Assembly: GCF_002895565.1 (NCBI RefSeq)
Contig: NZ_AZRN01000012.1
Span: forward strand, 1 to 64,000
Origin: Petrotoga mexicana DSM 14811
GTDB taxonomy: Bacteria > Thermotogota > Thermotogae > Petrotogales > Petrotogaceae
Direction of reading: 5' to 3'
Length of the DNA: 64,000 nucleotides
Each line of letters starts with the position of its first letter. Position 1 is the stretch's first letter. Positions 16,175 through 26,823 of this stretch are shown here, piece after piece. Made by a program: the position numbers and the translations under genes. The notes under the pieces are model-generated. The model saw only the letters and a list, made by a program, of their open reading frames with translations. It was not told the origin of the DNA and made no database searches.

Positions 16175-17473
16175 TCAAACGTTCTCTTTCTTTTTAATTT
16201 CTTGGTTTAGTATTCTTTGTGCAACTAAAAAACCAATAAAATACTGAATTATAACAGCAAAAGAGTTAAGGGTAATATAAAGAAAAGAATTCAAAGAAAA
16301 GAAATGTGCTAAACTAAAGACCATTATAATTAAGACCACTCTTAATAAATCTACAAGTAATTGTTCTTTTAGTCTCTCATAAATAGTATACACTCTACTG
16401 ATAGGTGTAAAAATTAGTCTCGAGAAAATCAAAACTGATAAAATTCTGGCGTATACTCCAGATAGATACCATTCAGGGCCAAACACAAAAGAAAAAAGAA
16501 ATGGACCAAAAAACAATAATACAAGAAGTGGCACTAATCCAATAACAAAAAGTTTTTTGAATAAATTAAGAGAAAGATCTTTTACTCTTTTTGGATTAGA
16601 ACTGCCTATGTTTGCGGCTTCTGAAAAGAAAACATCTCCAACAGATTGTCCAATTAAGCTCATGGGTAAGTTAATAATACTATTTGCTAGACTATATAAA
16701 CCAAGAATTTCAGTTCCATATAAGAAAGAAATAAAAAACACAGGTAATTGTAAACCCGCAAAATTTAACAATTGATCAGGAACATAAAATATTGGAAAAT
16801 TTTTGTACCTCTTGGCACTTTCAATTACTTTAATCCTATTTATTTTTTTTAGTAAGAATTTATCCTTTTGCACCAGAGGCCTTAATAATGTGGTCGCACC
16901 TGCCCCCTGACTAACTATTTGCCCTATCAGCAGCCCATCCGGCTTAATACCAAATAAGCCTAACACTATTTTTAACACATTTCCAGTAATACTTTGAGTT
17001 AATTTAGTTTGAGAAATAGCCTTAAAATTCTTCTTTCTAAATCCCCATCGCATTAAAATATTGTAATTTCCTACAAAAAAAACTCCAATTGGAATCAAAA
17101 ACTTATAATTGATTAAAGCTTGAGCATCTAAAAAACTTAAAATACTATTACCAAAAAGAGAAAAAAGCACACCCGAAAAAGCGACATAAACAAGTAAAAT
17201 TAAAAAACTTAAACCCAGAACATTAATAGCTTGCTCATCGTTTCCTGCTATTGGAATGGCATCTTCATACTTAAAACTAGCCGTGATTGCTATAAAACCT
17301 AAAATTGTAACGAACAAGGACAGAACACCATATTCCTCTGGAGTATATATACGCGTAATTATTGGAGAGAAAACTGCACCCAAGATCTGGGCACCTGCCG
17401 TCCCTCCCCCCATAATTAAAACATTTTTAGCAAAATTGCTTTGAAACACTTTATGAAATAAACTCTTTACCAC
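16175..17473 (-). CDS. Polysaccharide flippase (Wzx-like, MOP superfamily)
   Basis: 432 aa with about 12 hydrophobic segments. The N-terminus FAKNVLIMGGGTAGAQILGAVFSPIITRIYTPEEYGVLSLF is typical of oligosaccharide flippases (only part quoted in standard motifs: G...AQ, ITRIYTPEEYG). The protein would move the undecaprenyl-linked repeat unit across the inner membrane. It is the last gene of the minus-strand locus, about 800 bp downstream of fcl and separated from it by palindromes and an IS remnant, so it may have its own promoter. Start GTG 17473 with ribosome site AGGTGA. Confidence 0.85.
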   Translation of the reverse strand: MVKSLFHKVFQSNFAKNVLIMGGGTAGAQILGAVFSPIITRIYTPEEYGVLSLFVTILGFIAITASFKYEDAIPIAGNDEQAINVLGLSFLILLVYVAFSGVLFSLFGNSILSFLDAQALINYKFLIPIGVFFVGNYNILMRWGFRKKNFKAISQTKLTQSITGNVLKIVLGLFGIKPDGLLIGQIVSQGAGATTLLRPLVQKDKFLLKKINRIKVIESAKRYKNFPIFYVPDQLLNFAGLQLPVFFISFLYGTEILGLYSLANSIINLPMSLIGQSVGDVFFSEAANIGSSNPKRVKDLSLNLFKKLFVIGLVPLLVLLFFGPFLFSFVFGPEWYLSGVYARILSVLIFSRLIFTPISRVYTIYERLKEQLLVDLLRVVLIIMVFSLAHFFSLNSFLYITLNSFAVIIQYFIGFLVAQRILNQEIKKKENV

Positions 17474-17680
17474 TTAATTTTCACCTAACCTGAAGTCTTT
17501 ATAATGTGGTTTACTTTATTGCCTTATTTAGTTTAGTAATTAAAATTTTAAAACAGTGACTCAACAATAAAAAATCCTCTTTTAACCCTTCAAAATAGTA
17601 AAATCGTTTTACAATGAATATGGTGAGTAAATAAACGAGAGATATACTTAAAAGTTCACTTTCAGCCAGCAAGAAAAAAA

Positions 17681-17792
17681 GTTGTTAGAATTTTTTTGGT
17701 AACAACTACTTTGCTTTTTGAGTAGCTGATAAAAGCTTTTATCAGCTCTGTTTCGAACCTTATCAAGTTACTTGTGTAACACTTTGATAACA
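17681..17792. promoter_or_regulatory. Cluster of three inverted repeats in a 795-bp gap
   Basis: Arms GTTGTTA/TAACAAC at 17681-17706; a perfect 24-bp palindrome centred on AAAGCTTT at 17724-17747; and TTATCAA...TTGATAA with inner GTTAC/GTAAC at 17760-17792. None is followed by a T run, so they are unlikely to be terminators. They could bind regulators upstream of wzx or mark an old element end. Apart from these and the IS remnant at 17985, the gap 17474-18268 is AT-rich with nothing recognisable. Confidence 0.45.
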
Positions 17793-17984
17793 TGGAATTT
17801 ATCAAATATTATTTAAGAATTTGAGAAATTCTTTCCTTCGTTACCTTTGAAAAGCTATAAAATATTACAAAATACGAATGAAATTAAACATCTACCTTTT
17901 ACATATTTATGTAAAATCCTATTATGAATTAAAAACATTTTTCAAAGATTTGACAACACCTGAACTCTCACATAACTCTTGTGC

Positions 17985-18125
17985 TATGGCTAACTGAATA
18001 CTGGTTCTTTCCACTATTGTTGAATCCTATCCATTATTCTCAAGAAAAAGTACTTTCTGTCTCAACATCTCAAATTTGTTTCTTCCATACATTATCCTTT
18101 TAATAACTTTTAGTTTCTTCATATA
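17985..18125 (-). pseudogene. ISL3-type transposase remnant, second fragment
   Basis: Nearly identical to 15820-15950: minus-strand translation includes VIKRIMY and NKFEMLRQKVLFLRIMDR, then VERTSIQL. Truncated at both ends. Confidence 0.6.
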
Positions 18126-18268
18126 GCCTTATGATGGCCAATTTTTGCAGTCACATACACTCTATTTCAAAGTGCCTCCAAAAAATTTTTATTAAATTGA
18201 ATATCATAGGTTAATTAGTTCAATTAACAACAGAAAGAACCACTTGTATTTTAGTGAGAGCAACCTCT

Positions 18269-19201
18269 TTAGCTTTTCCAATTCTCCTTAAACCACTGGT
18301 ATGTAAGTTCTAAGCCTTCTTTCAATTCTATCTTATGTCTCCATCCTGTGTTGTGCAATTTTGTTACATCTAAGAGCCTCCGTGGCACCCCATCGGGTTT
18401 GGTTGTGTCGAATCTTATTTCTCCTTCGTATCCCACAACTTCTTTTATCAATTGTGCGAGTTCTTTTATTGTTAAATCTTTACCTGTTCCCACGTCTATA
18501 AGTTCTTTACCTTCATAGTTGTTCATTAAATGTAAAACAGCATCTGCTAAATCATCCACATACAGAAACTCTCTTCTTTGATTTCCAGTTCCCCATACCT
18601 CAACGTATGGGTTGTTGTTTATTTTTGCTTCATGGAATTTTCTCAGTAGTGCCGGTAATACATGGGAAGTTTTTAAATCAAAGTTGTCATTTGGACCATA
18701 CAGGTTGGTTAACATCACGCTTATAAAGTTAGTCCCGTATTGTTTGTTGAAGTATTCACACATTTTTAATCCAGCTATCTTTGCTATTGCATACGCCTCG
18801 TTGGTTGGCTCTAAAGGTCCTGTGAGTAGATATTCTTCTTTTATTGGTTGGGGACAATCTCTTGGATATATACATGAACTTCCAAGGAAAAGTAATTTTT
18901 TTACACCGTAGTCATATGATGCTTTAATTACATTGCTTTCTATCATTATATTGATGTAAGCAAAATCTGCTGGATATGTAACGTTGGCTCCTATTCCCCC
19001 CACTTTTGCTGCTGCTAAAAATACATACTCTGGCCTTTCTTTTTGAAAGAACTCTTGTGTTTGTTGTTGATTGGTTAAGTCTAATTCTTTGTGTGTTCTT
19101 GTTACTATATTCGTGTATCCTTCGTTTTTCAATTTTCTGTATATGGCCGATCCTGCCAGTCCCTTATGCCCACCTACGTATATCTTACTGTCTTTGTTCA
19201 T
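18269..19201 (-). CDS. fcl: GDP-L-fucose synthase
   Basis: 310 aa, normal length. Extended SDR family: nucleotide-binding [14 protein letters not shown] at residues 8-21, KVGGIGAN near 66, [16 protein letters not shown] near 107, and the catalytic Y-x3-K in YAIAK near 136. It converts GDP-4-keto-6-deoxymannose to GDP-L-fucose with NADPH. It lies 26 bp behind gmd, the gene for the preceding step, so both form one transcript. Ribosome site AAGGAG. The polymer made by this locus therefore probably contains fucose. Confidence 0.92.
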   Translation of the reverse strand: MNKDSKIYVGGHKGLAGSAIYRKLKNEGYTNIVTRTHKELDLTNQQQTQEFFQKERPEYVFLAAAKVGGIGANVTYPADFAYINIMIESNVIKASYDYGVKKLLFLGSSCIYPRDCPQPIKEEYLLTGPLEPTNEAYAIAKIAGLKMCEYFNKQYGTNFISVMLTNLYGPNDNFDLKTSHVLPALLRKFHEAKINNNPYVEVWGTGNQRREFLYVDDLADAVLHLMNNYEGKELIDVGTGKDLTIKELAQLIKEVVGYEGEIRFDTTKPDGVPRRLLDVTKLHNTGWRHKIELKEGLELTYQWFKENWKS

Positions 19202-19227
19202 TAAAAAGAACTCCTTTCAAATATTGT

Positions 19228-20349
19228 CTACTCTTTTATCGATTCGTTTCTTTGATTTTCTTTCAAGGCAAGTTTTAAATCGCTTTCTACCATTATTTTT
19301 ACAAGTTCTCTGAATTTCACTTGTGCTTCCCACTTTAGTTTTTCTTTTGCCTTGGTTGGGTCTCCAACTAACAAATTGACTTCTGTAGGTCTAAAATATG
19401 CTGGATCGACTTCGATTATTGTATCCCCTACCTTTAGTGGTGTTTTAATATCACCAAGCACTTCTTCGAGTTTTTCTCTGTCTAAATTGTCTACTACTCC
19501 TTTTTCATTGCTTCCTTCACCTTCCCATCTGATGCTAACTCCTAAGTTATTAAAGGTTTCTTCACAGAATTCTCTTACACTGTGTGTTTCTCCCGTTGCT
19601 ATGACATAATCTTCTGGTTCATCTTGTTGGAGCATCAACCACATGGCTTTTATGTAATCAGGTGCATAGCCCCAATCCCTTTTTGCTGATAAATTTCCTA
19701 AGTATAACTTTTGTTGCCTTCCAACAAGGATTCTTGTCGCTGCCCTTGTAATTTTTCTTGTGACGAAAGTTTCTCCTCTTCTTGGTGATTCGTGGTTAAA
19801 TAGTATCCCGTTAGAAGCGTGTAATCCGTATGCTTCCTTGTAATTTATGGTTATCCAATAGGCGTATAATTTCGCAGCAGCGTATGGGCTTCGTGGATAG
19901 AAAGGTGTTTTTTCAGTTTGTGGTATTTCTTGCGCTTTCCCGTAGAGCTCAGATGTACTTGCTTGATAGAATTTTGTCTTCTTTTCCAAACCTAAGAGTT
20001 TAATAGCTTCAAGAATCTTTAGCGTTCCTAAAGCTACCGTCTCAGCGGTGTATTCTGGCGATTCAAAAGAAACCTTAACATGACTTTGAGCAGCTAAATT
20101 GTATACTTCATCGGGTTCTACTTCTTTCATGATTCTGATAAGATTTGTAGAATCAGTTGAATCTCCATAGTACAGGATCAATCTTCTATTTTTTTCATGA
20201 GGATCTTGATATATGTGATCTATTCTTTTAGTGTTGAACGAAGAGGATCTTCTTATAATTCCATGAACTATATATCCTTTTTCAAGCAGATATTCTGCTA
20301 AATAGCTTCCGTCTTGTCCTGTTATTCCTGTGATGAGTGCGGTTTTCAT
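19228..20349 (-). CDS. gmd: GDP-mannose 4,6-dehydratase
   Basis: 373 aa. Rossmann motif [15 protein letters not shown] at the N-terminus, GDSTDS near 62, and catalytic YAAAK ([12 protein letters not shown]) near 155; [19 protein letters not shown] near the end is typical. It forms GDP-4-keto-6-deoxy-D-mannose for fcl. Ribosome site GGAGGA before ATG 20349. The 158-bp gap to the next gene upstream has no clear promoter. Confidence 0.93.
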   Translation of the reverse strand: MKTALITGITGQDGSYLAEYLLEKGYIVHGIIRRSSSFNTKRIDHIYQDPHEKNRRLILYYGDSTDSTNLIRIMKEVEPDEVYNLAAQSHVKVSFESPEYTAETVALGTLKILEAIKLLGLEKKTKFYQASTSELYGKAQEIPQTEKTPFYPRSPYAAAKLYAYWITINYKEAYGLHASNGILFNHESPRRGETFVTRKITRAATRILVGRQQKLYLGNLSAKRDWGYAPDYIKAMWLMLQQDEPEDYVIATGETHSVREFCEETFNNLGVSIRWEGEGSNEKGVVDNLDREKLEEVLGDIKTPLKVGDTIIEVDPAYFRPTEVNLLVGDPTKAKEKLKWEAQVKFRELVKIMVESDLKLALKENQRNESIKE

Positions 20350-20507
20350 TTGGGTTCCTCCTCAATTAATGTTGTATCTTGTATTCTTCTGCATAATACT
20401 CGACGATTTAATTTTATATTAATATTTCCTTTTTCTTATCCGGATTTTTTCGATTAGTTTCCTAATACTATAAAGAAATTAATGTTTAATGTAGTCTTTA
20501 CTTAAAA

Positions 20508-21638
20508 TTATTCCAATAATTTTTCCATATTGCTAATATATTTTTCAGCTGTATTTGCTATCATTTTATCAAGTGCGGGCTTACCGTATTTTTCATAATA
20601 TTTACTATTTTCAAAATCGTTGATAATCTCTTTTAAAGTAGACTCCAAACTTTGAGTTACAATGAATAATCCATTTTTTAATATTAAATTTTCGTTATTT
20701 ACTATAACTGGTACACCTAAAGAGGCACCATCAAAAACTACACCACTTACCTTTAATTCCCCGTACGGCAACTCGTTAGATATTAAACCAATTAAAAAAT
20801 GGGAAGTAATTATTTCATTGTTAAATTCATTTTCTGATAAATGAGAATCAAAATATTTTATATTTATGTTTTTTTTCTTTGCATAGTCAATGATATCTCT
20901 TTCTATAACTTTTCCTAAAAATACTAATTCGTAAGACTCTTTACTAAAAATAGAAAAAGTGTCAATTATTGAATAGTAATTTTTTCTTTTTGATTCTACA
21001 CCGCCAGGAACTACGAATTTAATTTTTTGTTTATTACAATCTTCCAAAAAGTTTTTCCTTTTTTCTATATAAATTGGTTTTGTTAATTTATAAGGGATTA
21101 TTATTGAATCAATACCATATTTAACTTTTAAAGTTTTCGCCAGGTTATCCTGTAAAACCACAATCTTATTGAATTTTCTTAAAAACCTAATTTGAAATTT
21201 TTTAGGACTCTGTAAATTATATTTCTTTATTAAATTTGCATCGACTTTAAAATATCTATGAATATTATGTATTGTTAAAATTTTGTTTAAATTTTTAAAT
21301 GAAAAATCAAAACTCATTATAAATTGTAATTTTTCATTATAGATTTCCAATACAACGAAATTATCTATCTTATTATTTTTAATAGCCTTTTTTATTCCTA
21401 GGTAATTTTTCACTAAATTCAACGACGCTTTTACCAGGGTTTTCTTAAATGAAAGACTTTCATTTAGTTTTATAAATTTAACGTTAGAATACAAATTAGG
21501 GTTTGTTTCTAATAACCAATCAACCCTCTTTTCATTAGTAGCAATAAATATTTCTTTATTTCCCATCAAGTTTATAATATTTACAAAGGTTTCTAAATAA
21601 GGTTCATGACATTCCGAATATAATAATATTTTTTTCAT
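20508..21638 (-). CDS. Glycosyltransferase, putative
   Basis: 376 aa. Begins MKKILLYSECHEPYLETFVNI. The central LTIHNIHRYF and C-terminal KFVVPGGVESKRKNYYSIID, FLGKV and SGVVFDGASLGVPVIVN segments fit a GT-B fold enzyme in which the donor site follows a VPGG.E..RKN loop. The family is not clear (GT4-like). It would add one sugar of the repeat unit at the cytoplasmic face. Ribosome site GAGGTGA. Confidence 0.65.
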   Translation of the reverse strand: MKKILLYSECHEPYLETFVNIINLMGNKEIFIATNEKRVDWLLETNPNLYSNVKFIKLNESLSFKKTLVKASLNLVKNYLGIKKAIKNNKIDNFVVLEIYNEKLQFIMSFDFSFKNLNKILTIHNIHRYFKVDANLIKKYNLQSPKKFQIRFLRKFNKIVVLQDNLAKTLKVKYGIDSIIIPYKLTKPIYIEKRKNFLEDCNKQKIKFVVPGGVESKRKNYYSIIDTFSIFSKESYELVFLGKVIERDIIDYAKKKNINIKYFDSHLSENEFNNEIITSHFLIGLISNELPYGELKVSGVVFDGASLGVPVIVNNENLILKNGLFIVTQSLESTLKEIINDFENSKYYEKYGKPALDKMIANTAEKYISNMEKLLE

Positions 21639-21742
21639 AAATCACCTCATTTAAAATAAAGCATCGCATTCAAGGTAATTTGTTATTTTCTTAATATGCT
21701 AGTAAAAAATTGACCTTTACTTGCGTTTTAATTACTTTCGTT

Positions 21743-22240
21743 TCAACCCCCCATCAAAAACTCACTCTTCAACCCTTCAAGTTTTGCTTTATCCTCAACA
21801 TTCCAGTATAGTACAACGTTTGTAGTTTCTATTTTTTCAACTTCGTTTTCTGTTATGTATTTAACTCTCAACTCTTTCAATATCCCTTCTATTATTTCCT
21901 TCATTTCTTTATCTTTCCCAAATAGAACGTAAGTTCTATTTCTTCCATATCTTTGTGTTATTCTTTCTATGTTTTGTTTTATCAGGAATGTTCTTCTATA
22001 GTATATTTTCATATACTCTATTGTCTTTTTACTCTTTTCTTTGAATCCTTCTGGGGTTAATATGTACCTGAAACTCTTGCCGTTTAACCTTTCTAATTTG
22101 ACAAACCCTTTTTTGATGAACTTTTTTAAAAGTATGTTCACCATTCCCAAGGATAGCCCTGTTTTTTCTGAAAGGTCTCTTTGAGTTATATTAGAATTCT
22201 TTTCTAATTCTTCTAAAATGAGTATCTCATTATCTTGCAT
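21743..22240 (-). CDS. MarR-type winged-helix regulator, EPS-associated
   Basis: 165 aa from ATG 22240; the in-frame TTG at 22252 overlaps the GAAGGTG ribosome site. Residues 1-65 form a winged helix (NITQRDLSEKTGLSLGMVNILLKKFIKKGFVKL). The C-terminal part is basic and specific to the family of MarR-like regulators found next to exopolysaccharide genes (YGRNRTYVLFGKDKEMKEIIEGIL). It lies immediately downstream of ugd. A perfect inverted repeat overlaps its promoter/leader, so autoregulation is likely. The last two-thirds are duplicated as a fragment at 25014-25313. Confidence 0.75.
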   Translation of the reverse strand: MQDNEILILEELEKNSNITQRDLSEKTGLSLGMVNILLKKFIKKGFVKLERLNGKSFRYILTPEGFKEKSKKTIEYMKIYYRRTFLIKQNIERITQRYGRNRTYVLFGKDKEMKEIIEGILKELRVKYITENEVEKIETTNVVLYWNVEDKAKLEGLKSEFLMGG

Positions 22241-22256
22241 TATATTCAACACCTTC

Positions 22257-22271
22257 GTTCAATTTTTGAAC
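22257..22271 (-). promoter_or_regulatory. Candidate operator for the EPS regulator
   Basis: GTTCAA-TTT-TTGAAC, a perfect 6-bp inverted repeat directly before the ribosome site of the MarR-type gene. Position suggests self-repression. Confidence 0.45.
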
Positions 22272-22321
22272 AATATAAAAAGATTATACTATAAAAAATA
22301 GAATTTTGCAAACATTGTTTT

Positions 22322-23488
22322 TCAATCCCTCTGGTACAAATCTCTAGTATAAACCTTTTCTATCACATCTTTTAATTCTTCATGCATTCTGTTTGCCAGT
22401 ATTAACTCCGATTTTTGTTTGAATTGGTTAATGTCGTTAATTACTTCTAAATTGTAAAAGTTGTTTCCCTTTAATTCTGGTTCGTAAATAATTATTTCAA
22501 TTCCATATTTTCGTAAGATCTGCATTACATCTAAAATAGCTGATTGCCTGAAGTTATCTGAATCCTTTTTCATTGTTAATCTATATATTCCAACTACTTT
22601 TGGATTTCTTTTTATTACCATATTTGCTATGTGTTCCTTTCTTGTTCTGTTTGCTTCTACTATGGCTGTCATTAAACTATTCGGTACATTTTCATAATTT
22701 GCTAATAATTGCTTTGTATCCTTTGGAAGGCAGTACCCACCATAGCCAAATGAAGGGTTGTTGTAGAAATTTCCTATTCTTGGATCTAAACATACTCCCT
22801 CTATTATTTGTTTAGTGTCTAATCCTCTTATTTCAGCAAAGGTGTCTAATTCATTGAAGAAAGATACTCTCATAGCTAAATATGTGTTGGCAAATAATTT
22901 TATCGCTTCGGCTTCTGTGGAGTCTGTGAATAATGTTGGGACATCTTTTTTTATCGCTCCTTGTAATAATAAATCTGCGAATATTTTCGCTCTTTCGCTC
23001 TTTTCTCCAATGACTATTCTTGAAGGGTATAAGTTATCGTATAAGGCCTTTCCTTCTCTCAAGAATTCTGGAGAAAATATTATATTCTCGGTTTTAAACT
23101 TTTCTCTTGCTTCTTTTGTATATCCAACGGGAATAGTTGATTTTATTATCATTGTTGCCTTTGGGTTGATCTCAAGTACATCTTTTATTACACCATCAAC
23201 AGAACTTGTATCAAAATAGTTTCTTTCCGTATCATAATCTGTGGGTGTTGCTATTATTATATATTCTGCATTTTTATAAGCCTTTTGCTTGTCAGTTGTG
23301 GCTGTTAAATTAAGGTTTTTTGTGTTTAAGTAGTCTTGTATTTCTTTGTCTGTTATCGGTGATTTTTTATTGTTAATCATGTCTACTTTTTCTTTTACCA
23401 CATCTAAGGCTAATACTTCATTGTGTTGAGAAAGTAGTACTGCCAATGATAAGCCCACATATCCCAGACCTAGAACTGTGATTTTCAT
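22322..23488 (-). CDS. ugd: UDP-glucose 6-dehydrogenase
   Basis: 388 aa. NAD-binding [17 protein letters not shown] at residues 6-22; IIATPTDYD near 77; KSTIPVGYT near 116; FSPEFLREG near 134; catalytic Cys in [13 protein letters not shown] near 253. It oxidises UDP-glucose to UDP-glucuronate, the substrate of the uronate epimerase encoded at 30682. Ribosome site AAAGGAG. The substrate could also be another UDP-hexose; the short 388-aa form is common in Gram-negative capsule clusters. Confidence 0.9.
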   Translation of the reverse strand: MKITVLGLGYVGLSLAVLLSQHNEVLALDVVKEKVDMINNKKSPITDKEIQDYLNTKNLNLTATTDKQKAYKNAEYIIIATPTDYDTERNYFDTSSVDGVIKDVLEINPKATMIIKSTIPVGYTKEAREKFKTENIIFSPEFLREGKALYDNLYPSRIVIGEKSERAKIFADLLLQGAIKKDVPTLFTDSTEAEAIKLFANTYLAMRVSFFNELDTFAEIRGLDTKQIIEGVCLDPRIGNFYNNPSFGYGGYCLPKDTKQLLANYENVPNSLMTAIVEANRTRKEHIANMVIKRNPKVVGIYRLTMKKDSDNFRQSAILDVMQILRKYGIEIIIYEPELKGNNFYNLEVINDINQFKQKSELILANRMHEELKDVIEKVYTRDLYQRD

Positions 23489-23619
23489 TTGTTAATCAAC
23501 TCCTTTTAGTGAATAAAGAGAAATATCTTTTAGACCCTATTATGTGATACTACAGATTTAACACTTGAGAAAGTATTTAGCTTTTTATGAGTTTTTCTAA
23601 ATAATTAAAACTTGTAAAT

Positions 23620-24579
23620 CTAAGGTTCTTTCGTAAAGTATTTTTTGTCTTTTCTCCATTGTTTTAAAATACCAGAAATTTTTCTGAAAGTATAGAAGGG
23701 ATTAAGTAAACGTAATTCAAAAATTTTTATTCTATTTTTTCTTAAAACAAAAAATACAGAAATAAATTTTTTTATTCCCAATTTGTATTTTAAAATCAAT
23801 GATAAATAATGATATCCTCTTAAATTTAGCAATTCAAAATTTGTTTTATCTAACTTGGTTTCTAGAAAGTGATAATACTTTATAAACTCGTTTAAACGTG
23901 CATCAAAAACCTGTTCATTCATATTTGTGGTCAAGCTACCATGCCTCATAGTTATGCAGTATATAATTTCGTTTAAGACAATAAATTTTTCCATATGGTA
24001 GCCCACCTTTGTGGAAAACATTACATCATTAGAAGCTATTACGTCCTCAAACATAATATCATTCTCACAAATAAAATCTCGCCGTATCATTTTTGACCAA
24101 GGAGGTGGAAATTTATATCTTAACAATAATTCATTTAGGGCATTGGGATTATTGATATAATTTAATAATAAAAGTTCCGCTTGGATATGTTTATCGGCTA
24201 TTTCTTGGTTATCAATATAGATGCTTGTTGGTGTAAAAAAAATAACATCATAATCTGAGTCAAAATATTTAGCCACTTTTTCATAAAAACCTTCCATGAA
24301 AAAATCGTCTGCATCGGCAAACAGCACCCATTTTCCAGTTGCTTTTTCAAGTCCTATGTTTCTACAAGTTCCTGCGCCTTTTTTATTTGTATCATTTTTT
24401 AAAAAAATTACATGTTCATACTTTTTTTCTTTTACTATTTCTTCAAAACCTTTTTTATCACTTTTATCATCTATTACTATTATTTCAATATTGTCTTTTT
24501 TAGGTATAGAATCTAACAATTTTCTTAGTAATTCAAAAATATTGTAGTGAGGTATTATTATCGATAAATCTTTTTTCAC
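23620..24579 (-). CDS. Family 2 glycosyltransferase
   Basis: 319 aa, GT-A fold. LSIIIPHYNIFELLRKLLDSI at the N-terminus, EIIVIDDKSD, the ribose-binding GTCRNIGLEKATGKWVLFADADDFF with DADD metal-binding motif near residue 92. Start is GTG 24579 with AAGGAGAG. No membrane helix. Sugar specificity cannot be read. It sits between two copies of an AT-rich interspersed repeat. Confidence 0.85.
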   Translation of the reverse strand: MKKDLSIIIPHYNIFELLRKLLDSIPKKDNIEIIVIDDKSDKKGFEEIVKEKKYEHVIFLKNDTNKKGAGTCRNIGLEKATGKWVLFADADDFFMEGFYEKVAKYFDSDYDVIFFTPTSIYIDNQEIADKHIQAELLLLNYINNPNALNELLLRYKFPPPWSKMIRRDFICENDIMFEDVIASNDVMFSTKVGYHMEKFIVLNEIIYCITMRHGSLTTNMNEQVFDARLNEFIKYYHFLETKLDKTNFELLNLRGYHYLSLILKYKLGIKKFISVFFVLRKNRIKIFELRLLNPFYTFRKISGILKQWRKDKKYFTKEP

Positions 24580-24689
24580 GTTAATTTTCTCTCCTTTGTA
24601 TATTAGAGTGCTACAAAAATCGGATATTTTTAACCAATTTCCATACCTAATTACTTTTTGTTAAGTGAGTGTAGAAAAACCTTTATTGA

Positions 24690-24885
24690 TTCTCCCACGA
24701 AAATAGTAAGTATTTAAACTAGAGTTAAATTAAAATTATTGCCAACAATAAACAAAATATGTCATCTTTTTATATGTTGATTGTTCATCCTTGTTGTTCT
24801 AGCTTTTCTATGTGGCCTGGTTTTGTTATGCTCAATATCTGTTTAAAGAATTTGGATAACTCTTTTCTCATCTGATATCGCTTCG
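24690..24885. repeat. Interspersed repeat of the polysaccharide locus (copy 1)
   Basis: Shares CAATAAACAAA, TATATGTTGATTGT and AAAGAATTTGG...ACTCTTTTC with 25325-25500 and 29335-29505. The three copies sit between glycosyltransferase-type genes and could serve as recombination sites. The rest of 24580-25013 holds nothing else. Confidence 0.6.
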
Positions 24886-25013
24886 GGTATATTTAGTATT
24901 TTTCTAAATGATACGAAATTTTTTAATTCTTTGATCATATTTCATTTTTCCCTATCCGCTTTTTTTGGAAGAGAGCCAAATTATCCTTTACTTTCTCCCA
25001 CATAACTTTTGTT

Positions 25014-25313
25014 TCAACTCCCCATCAAAAACTCACACTTCAAACCTTCGAGTTTCTCTTTATCCTCAACATTCCAGTATAGTACAACGTTTGTACTTTC
25101 TATTTTTTCAATATCGTTTTCTGTTATGTATTTAACTCTCAACTCTTTCAATATCCCTTCTATTATTTCCTTCATTTCTTTATCTTTCCCAAATAGAACG
25201 TAAGTTCTATTTCTTCCATATCTTTGTGTTATTCTTTCTATGTTTTGTTTTATCAACAAGGTTCTTCTGTAGTATATTTTCATATACTCTATTGTTTTTT
25301 TACTTTTTTCACA
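25014..25313 (-). pseudogene. Truncated copy of the EPS-associated MarR-type regulator
   Basis: Matches the C-terminal two-thirds of the 21743-22240 protein (KSKKTIEYMKIYYRRT to LEGLKCEFLMGS) with about ten changes. The winged-helix N-terminus is absent; homology ends near 25313. Any product would start at the internal ATG 25283 and could not bind DNA in the usual way. Confidence 0.8.
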
Positions 25314-25324
25314 CTAAGTAAGTA

Positions 25325-25500
25325 AATTGGAATCAAATTAAATTTTACAACAATAGTAAACAAACTCTGCAATCGGTATATATGTTGATTGTATCTTCTT
25401 ATTGTTTTAATTTTTGCTATGCTTTTTTAGCCTAGCTCTGTTATGTTCGATACCTTTTCAAAGAATTTGGGTAACTCTTTTCTCATCTGGTATCATTCCT
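25325..25500. repeat. Interspersed repeat of the polysaccharide locus (copy 2)
   Basis: See 24690-24885. Lies directly upstream (in transcription order) of the regulator fragment. Confidence 0.6.
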
Positions 25501-25590
25501 TATGTATTTTTGTGTTTTATTACATGCTACCAGATTATTTAATTATTTGTTCATATTTCATTGTTGGCGCACACTTTTTGAGAGTAAACC

Positions 25591-26616
25591 TTACCTGTAA
25601 GATTTATATTTATAAATTTTGTAAAATAAATTGCTGAAATAGTTTATTACTCTTCTTGATTTTACAGGACAATGTTTTATCAAAAAAAGCCCAAATTTTT
25701 CTGAGGTGGTCAATTCCTTTTTCTTTAACTTACTTAAATTACTTTTAATAACTTTGTTTTGTAAAATTTTTTCCATGGTTTCATTATCAATTTTCGAACT
25801 TCTATAAAGGTGAAATAGATTATGAAGGTTTTTTCTTAGAATTTCTACTTTTAATAAATTGATTAATTTTATGTTTTTTGGATTTGTTCGTTCTAAATAA
25901 GCTAGTGACCTTCTAAGAGAAGCTTGAGAATGAAAAACACTCAAATCATGTTGTTGATTGGTAGCAGACTCGTTTCTTTTCACATAGTACATTAAAGTAT
26001 CAGATAGGCTATTTACTAATTTAGAATGGGAAAAAGCTTTGATGTTGAATTCTGTATCTTCTCCAAAACGACTACCACTTTTAAAAAATATGTGGTTTTT
26101 AATTAATAACGATCTATTATAAATAGCAGCCCCCATGTGCACCCATATTTTTTTGCTTAAAATTAAATATAAAACATCTTCACCGGTTAAAGGTTTACCC
26201 ATGTATTCATTTTGTTTCTGATAAATAGATAGTTTTCTCCCTTTTTCATTAACATCCCTATAATTGCAAAAAACAATGTCATAATTACTCTCTTTTGCTT
26301 TGTTGTACATCTTTTCAAAAAAGGTTTCTGCATAATAATCATCTGCGTCTAAAAAACAAACATAATCTCCCTTAGCTTCAATTAATCCTCTGTTTCTTGC
26401 GGCACTTACACCTTTGTTGATTTGACTAATTAATTTCCATTGAAAATTAACATCTTTTAAAGTATTTTGAATTTTTTGAACTGTATTATCAGTTGAACCA
26501 TCATTTACGATTATCGCTTCAAAATCAGTAAAAGTTTGATAAACGAGGCTCTTTAAGGTATTTTCTATAGTTTTTTCCGCGTTATATGCTGGAATAATCA
26601 CTGATATTTTGCACAT
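25591..26616 (-). CDS. Family 2 glycosyltransferase
   Basis: 341 aa, GT-A fold: ISVIIPAYNAEKTIENTLKSL, VNDGSTDNT near 38, SAARNRGLIEAKGDYVCFLDADDYY with the DADD motif near 92. The C-terminal third is helical and basic and lacks membrane helices. Ribosome site AAGGAG. Part of the same minus-strand locus; substrate unknown. Confidence 0.87.
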   Translation of the reverse strand: MCKISVIIPAYNAEKTIENTLKSLVYQTFTDFEAIIVNDGSTDNTVQKIQNTLKDVNFQWKLISQINKGVSAARNRGLIEAKGDYVCFLDADDYYAETFFEKMYNKAKESNYDIVFCNYRDVNEKGRKLSIYQKQNEYMGKPLTGEDVLYLILSKKIWVHMGAAIYNRSLLIKNHIFFKSGSRFGEDTEFNIKAFSHSKLVNSLSDTLMYYVKRNESATNQQHDLSVFHSQASLRRSLAYLERTNPKNIKLINLLKVEILRKNLHNLFHLYRSSKIDNETMEKILQNKVIKSNLSKLKKKELTTSEKFGLFLIKHCPVKSRRVINYFSNLFYKIYKYKSYR

Positions 26617-26823
26617 TTTTATAGCTCCTTAAACATTTTAGAAAAAGTTTCTCTTACGAAAGTGGTAGGTTATTAAGCTGGAGTTAGATTGTGCTTTACA
26701 ACAACATTAAAGAAAAAAGATTGACTTATCCCTTTAACCCTTAAGTAGTTAGAAATTGTCAAATAATATTTTTTACTTTTGGGAAAACTTTTTTCATTTC
26801 GTTTTGCTAGTGATTATAAATGC

